Assembly: GCA_942486035.1 (NCBI GenBank)
Contig: CALNXK010000017.1
Span: 767,501 to 831,500, forward strand
DNA: 64,000 bases
Direction: 5' to 3'
Origin: Porites lobata
Lineage: Eukaryota > Cnidaria > Anthozoa > Scleractinia > Poritidae
Of the stretch, positions 59,551 to 64,000 are shown in pieces (the first letter of the stretch is position 1; every line of letters starts with the position of its first letter). The position numbers were made by a program, and so were the translations under genes. The notes under the pieces are model-generated. The model was not told the origin of the DNA and searched no databases. It saw nothing but the letters and a program-made list of their open reading frames with translations.

Positions 59551-59945
59551 CGAAGTGATCTCAAGATATCGCGAAGTAGTCCGGTCTCATTTGGTGAAAT
59601 AGTTGAAACAAGCCAAAAAGTCACGCACTTGCACGCCCAATCTTGTCCCGAAACTAGCGCATCATTTCATAACTATTTTTCATTTCCCAAACTACCTTGG
59701 GTCGCAGTAGCGCAATTGGCTAATCCCTCAACTTAAGAGCCTCCTCTGATCTGACGGGTCACACAGGTGAGTCGGTTCAAACCCCGGGAAAGCCAAAATA
59801 ATAATTCTTTCTTCTTCGAAAAAGTTAAAGAATAAATCAAAGAAATCGAAGTGATCTCGAGATATCTCGAACTAATTCGGCTCTCACTTCGTCAAATAGC
59901 CGAATAGAACCGAAAACCTACAGACTTTGCACGCCCAATCTTGTC
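59551..59945. repeat. Direct duplication of about 98 bp, 296-bp step
   Basis: CGAAGTGATCTC(A/G)AGATATC and CACGCCCAATCTTGTC recur in the same order at 59551-59647 and 59847-59945, on either side of the tRNA-like unit. Confidence 0.7.
59703..59815 (+). repeat. tRNA-like unit, probable SINE head
   Basis: A-box-like GTAGCGCAATTGGCTAATCC and B-box-like GGTTCAAACCCCGGG about 70 bases apart, with an A-rich tail. The acceptor ends do not pair well, so a tRNA-derived SINE is preferred to a tRNA gene. Confidence 0.45.
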
Positions 59946-62104
59946 AAAAAACTGCAACTTTGATACATTCCTGAGCGTCGCGAATCCTTTACTTCGCGCT
60001 CCGCCGAAGTAATGACTCTTTTTACCCCTTTTCGTCACATTATTTTTGACCGACAAAAGCACCACACATTGACGTAATTGTGCCCTACTGCGTCTACTCC
60101 GAAGACAGGTCGTGGAGAAAACAACGCGTTCACGCTTTACATCATCAAGCTTGCTATATAAATAAATCATCCAAGATTCGGTTCTCCAATTAATGTCGTC
60201 GCTTCTCTGGAAACCGATTTTTTTTTAGTTATGTTTATTTCATTCTATTTTTTTCCCTCAACGTTTTCGGGTACGCACGTGCAAACCGTGCGTACAAGTA
60301 GCTACGCCCCTGTTTAGTCTCCTTAGCCCTGAGCGTTCCTTTATTGCGGTTTTCGCGGGAGTTCAGGGTGTGGTCCACCCAGTATTTCACGTCTCTTTTA
60401 AATGAGAGGCAGCACTTCTTGTTTACCGTTTCGTTATCAGACAGCGCTTAGGCTCTTAGCCTTTCATTTAATTTTGATCAAATTTTTATCATTTAGTTAC
60501 TCAGTATACGTTCGATCCTGTCCTTGTAAACTTATAATTTTATACTTTAAGGGAGCTTATTACCTATATTAATTTTTTTTTTCGTTTAGTGTCGTCCAAA
60601 AGACCCAGTTTTTTGGCATTTTTTAAAAAAGCAAGAAAAAGAAACGACAAGGTTAATTTTTTTTGGACTTAGATTAATTCTTTTAATCTAAAAAATTAGC
60701 ATTATAACATCATTTCGAGGCATAAAACGTTCGGTGGTGTATGCTCTTTGCTTTTTACCCTTTTTGGGCCTTTTTTATGAAATTGACCATCACATTTTCT
60801 GCCATATTGAGTTTGTGTCGATTTGGTGACCATGTCTTGTTGTTTTCAGTCTCCACGACAATGATGCTGGTGTTTCAGGCCTCCCGTTCTCAGATTTTTT
60901 GTGATTTTTTTTTCACCCCACCGACCGACCCACCCAAAACCAGCAAACCTATTCGACGCTAAACGAACGAAAAGGGGATGACCTAAGCCTTATGGTTTCT
61001 TTTTGGGCTTCCTCACCACATTGCTTCCTCGTGTTTCTGTATACTTGTCTTTTGCTTTTTTTTGTTCTTTTTTGTCGGTAAAATAAACTGAAACCGTACA
61101 AAGACCCTCAATATTCCCTTTGTTGGTTCTCGAACGTGCATAAAAGAAAATGAAAAACGCGATGATTTATTGACCGCAAGGGCAATGGGGTGGGGTTAGG
61201 GCTCGTTACTGCGCTCCGGTTCAGTCGCACGCTGTCAAATGGTCCCGAAATACAAAATGAAAAATGGCTGTGGACAGACTATTCACGTCTAGACATCAAG
61301 CATCTTTTAAGATGGGACTTATCGCCTCTCCCTGTTCATGGAGTTGATTCAAGGTGTTGACGTTAATTTCGTGATGCCCTGCATGTTGCCAGGACATGTT
61401 TCAAAAGGGCCTTTCCAAAGGTACGGAGTCCGCCGTCACCTTGTCAACCGTGCGAGAAATGATGTACTTCACAAAAACAAAGAGAAGTTATTTTCGGTTT
61501 GCCCCGCCCCCTACCTCCGAAAGTCCGCGACAGGACCGCTTCAAAGTACTCCCCATGTGGTTGCGCGGGGGATAGTAACAGGTCTACCTAATTGCACCGT
61601 GCATCAATGACAGTTTAGCTCAATCAGAAGAACCTTTTCCCTGGCTAGTTCAAGGTGTGTGCACCTCCTTTAAGCTGTTGTTTTCGGTTCTTACTGAAAT
61701 TTTTGATCTTGAGGAAATTCACAACGACAGGAGCAGGTTAAGGGCTTTTTTCCTAGCCCTAATCTTACATCACGGGAAATCCCTCAGGTTAGGCAAGAAT
61801 TCGATAATCCTTCCATAATCATCCATTTTTTCACCGCGTGAATTGGGTATTTTTAGCTTATTTCGAGGAAATACTTTTTGCTTCAAATCCAGGGTGGGCT
61901 TTTAAAAACATTTTTTAAGCCAAATGGTTTTTGCGAGAATCTGCTTACCCGAACTTTTCGCATAAAAAACGACAAATACCCGAAAAAAGCTCATGTTGTT
62001 GGTGGTGGTGGCATATTTCCGATAAATTCAGCTCAATGTCTCGTGAAGAAGAGTTCAGATCCGTGCCGCGCGCCTCTCGAGGCAAGCGTTCCGTCGAAAT
62101 GCGA

Positions 62105-62772
62105 GCCCAAAAACAGGTGGTAAGCGGTCAATCTGTGAAAAGTAACGCAATCTCCGTCGTTTGAGAGCAGCCGAAGATGCTCTTGCCGATGCTGTCCTTG
62201 ATGGTTTTTATCTCCAGTATACGTATCTAGGAAACCCATGCTAAGGTATGAAACATACATTCGTAGGCATTGTTCTGTCTGCTAAAGTCTAATTCCTGGA
62301 CGCAGAAACGTTGTGCTTTTTGAAGTTTATTATTGTGCTTTGCCCTTTGACAACCTTACGTGACTCGTGTGTTTGGTAGCAGAAGATGGCTAAACTCTGC
62401 TTTTCTTGTTGGACAACGGCTTTAAATTTTATCAGATCGCTCGATAAACACGTGTTGGTTTCTGATAGCTGATAACGTTAAATCGCTGTTGCTCAAACTG
62501 ATTTCTTATTGCATTTTTCTGAGTTTTTAGCATCGACCCTTTGAGTCTGAAAAAGCTCAAATTTCAGAAAAGTACTACTAGTATTTTTTGGCCTCAAACA
62601 TTTTCTTTTAAGTTGCCCGTAGTTTTGAAAACAGATTTTGAAAGAAGAGATAACGCTCTTTAACGTGGTACAAGACTCATTACTGAAATCGAGGTACCAG
62701 TCGACGATTTTGGGAGAATTTTCAATTTTTCACTTTTGTAGACCTCTGGTCGATTATTACTGACGTCCGCTC
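62105..62772 (-). repeat. Element D right inverted repeat
   Basis: Inverted partner of 56490-57515; ends CTGACGTCCGCTC before TTAA. Confidence 0.88.
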
Positions 62773-63999
62773 TTAAAACGTGAACGAGTCATATAATCGT
62801 GATATTCAGAATGAAAATGAAGGATCGAGGAAACAGGAGTAGGTAAAAGGCTATTAAAATGTGAGAATACAAAACAAGCAACATGGAATTTATAGATAGA
62901 GTAGAGTGAAAGAATATTATGCTTAGAAAAAAGGGGCTTAGAGGATGTGCGCGGAGGAGAAAAAGTAATAACACGAACGGCTTTTTTTTGAAGTACATAA
63001 AGGGGTTTTTCCCATATTAAACTGCAATAATTGATGTAAGGTAAGAAAAGAGAATTATATAAAGTTTTCAAAGTATTCAAGGGTAAGTATCGCCTCGACT
63101 TGCATAAGACTCCTATTACTTTAGAGACTTTATCACAGACAGCAGAGATATGCGGTTTCCAAGATAAATTTTCATGAATGATAATCCCAAGAAATTTGTC
63201 TTCCTGCACACGTGTGATGAGAGAATTATTTATAAATATGTTTATATCTGAGGAGTTAATTTGTTTACGTCGCGGGTGAAAAATGATGAATTTAGACTTG
63301 GCAGGATGAACAGTGAGTTTGTTAGCATTAAACCAAGAAGAGACATGAGAGCGCTCGACATTGAGAATGGTTGCTAAGGTAGCCAGGTCATTATGACGAA
63401 GAAAGATATTTGTATCATCAGCAAAGAGAATGATAGACAAGAGATTGGAGACATGAAAAAGATCATTGATGTATAAAAGAAAAAGTAAAGGTCCAAGAAC
63501 TGAACCCTGGGGAACCCCACAAACGACCGAATTAAATGAAGAGGTATGGTCATGGACCATGACACACTGCTGTCTGTGAGACAAATAGCTTGTCAGCCAG
63601 GTTAATGGGATACCTCTAATGCCATAAAAATTTAGTTTATCTAGAAGTATTTCATGGTTGACTGTATCAAATGCTTTCTTAAGATCAATGAAGACTCCAA
63701 CAGTGTACTGATTATTTTCAAAACCTCCATAAATATTGTTGACAAGTTCTAAGATAGCCATAGCAGTAGAGTGATGTGGTCTAAAGCCATACTGATGATG
63801 ATTAAGGCTATCAAACTTTGGGAGAAATCCTGATAACCTGAGGTAAAAAAGTTTCTCGAAGACCTTAGAAAGACAGGGGAGAATAGAAATAGGCCGATAG
63901 TTTGAAAACAAAGAAGGGTCATCACTTTTAAAAACTGGGAGAATCATTGCAATTTTGAGTTTATCAGAAAAGACACCACGCTCAAATGATAGATTGCAA
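62773..63999 (-). CDS. LINE 5: reverse transcriptase, runs off the right edge
   Basis: A single uninterrupted minus-strand frame crosses the window edge and reads down to the element D boundary. Order of blocks: RGVFSDKLKIAMILPVFKS, NYRPISILPCLSKVFEKL, QYGFRPHHSTAMAI, VFIDLKKAFDTVNH, GVPQGSVLGPLLFLLYINDL and LFADDTNIFL (the FADD active site, about 63400). After FKFHVACF-like tail motifs it ends at DYMTRS. The apparent C-terminus KSGRQ is element D sequence. It belongs to the L2/CR1 group by motif style (inference). It was intact here before D inserted. Confidence 0.9.
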
Positions 64000-64000
64000 A

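Larger units (their letters stand above)
58774..62104. other. Element D interior, mostly unrecognised
   Basis: Short ORFs without domains. The only structures seen are a direct duplication (59551-59647 and 59847-59945) and a tRNA-like unit at 59703-59815. Confidence 0.45.
56490..62772. mobile_element. Element D: 6.3-kb TTAA element with long inverted repeats
   Basis: TTAA flanks it at 56486-56489 and 62773-62776. Both ends read GAGCGGA(T/C)GTCAGTAA inward, followed by ATCGACCAGAGGTCTAC. The inverted match runs about 670 bp on the right (62105-62772) and to about 57515 on the left, where a 330-bp segment (56558-56886) is extra. Deleting D and one TTAA restores a continuous LINE 5 reading frame, confirming the boundaries. 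No transposase is visible inside, so D is non-autonomous. Termini resemble those of A and B. Confidence 0.9.

Overview
This window looks like a metazoan nuclear genome, most likely an anthozoan cnidarian such as a stony coral. That is an inference from the AT-rich sequence, the intron-containing genes, the secreted von Willebrand A (vWA) gene at the left edge, and the dense mix of CR1/L2-like LINEs, Penelope, Gypsy and cut-and-paste DNA transposons. No bacterial, phage or CRISPR features are visible. Apart from the vWA gene, nearly everything recognisable is a transposable element (TE).

Layout. 0-7.4 kb: two exons of a minus-strand secreted vWA gene with a fossil mariner in its intron, then non-coding DNA with a diverged repeat pair. 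7.4-13.6 kb: one minus-strand LINE split by a 3.9-kb element (K, CATG target duplication, carrying a 170-bp satellite array and two smaller elements) and by a 0.4-kb element (I). 13.6-20.7 kb: MITEs and a CR1 fragment. 20.67-29.65 kb: element A, about 9 kb, flanked by TTAA, with 655-bp terminal inverted repeats and a six-exon gene for a DDE-transposase-like protein with zinc-binding motifs. 29.65-36.37 kb: element B, a fold-back TTAA element with 1.8-kb arms, sharing one TTAA with A and carrying nested pogo-like and Harbinger-like insertions. 36.7-47.8 kb: element E, 11 kb, with divergent genes for a BEN-like protein and a Tnp2/DUF4218-like transposase between subterminal repeat arrays. 49-54 kb: two CR1 LINE remnants, one per strand. 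55-56 kb: a truncated Gypsy element. 56.5-62.8 kb: element D, a third TTAA element with long terminal inverted repeats, inserted into another LINE that runs off the right edge.

The most interesting signal is the TTAA family. A, B and D all begin TTAA|GAGNG..TNTCNGTAA, all have very long inverted termini, and A carries a transposase-like gene that I cannot place in piggyBac or Kolobok. Insertion boundaries are unusually clear: target duplications are visible and, at three insertions, the interrupted host element (LINE frame or opposite inverted arm) can be read across the empty site.
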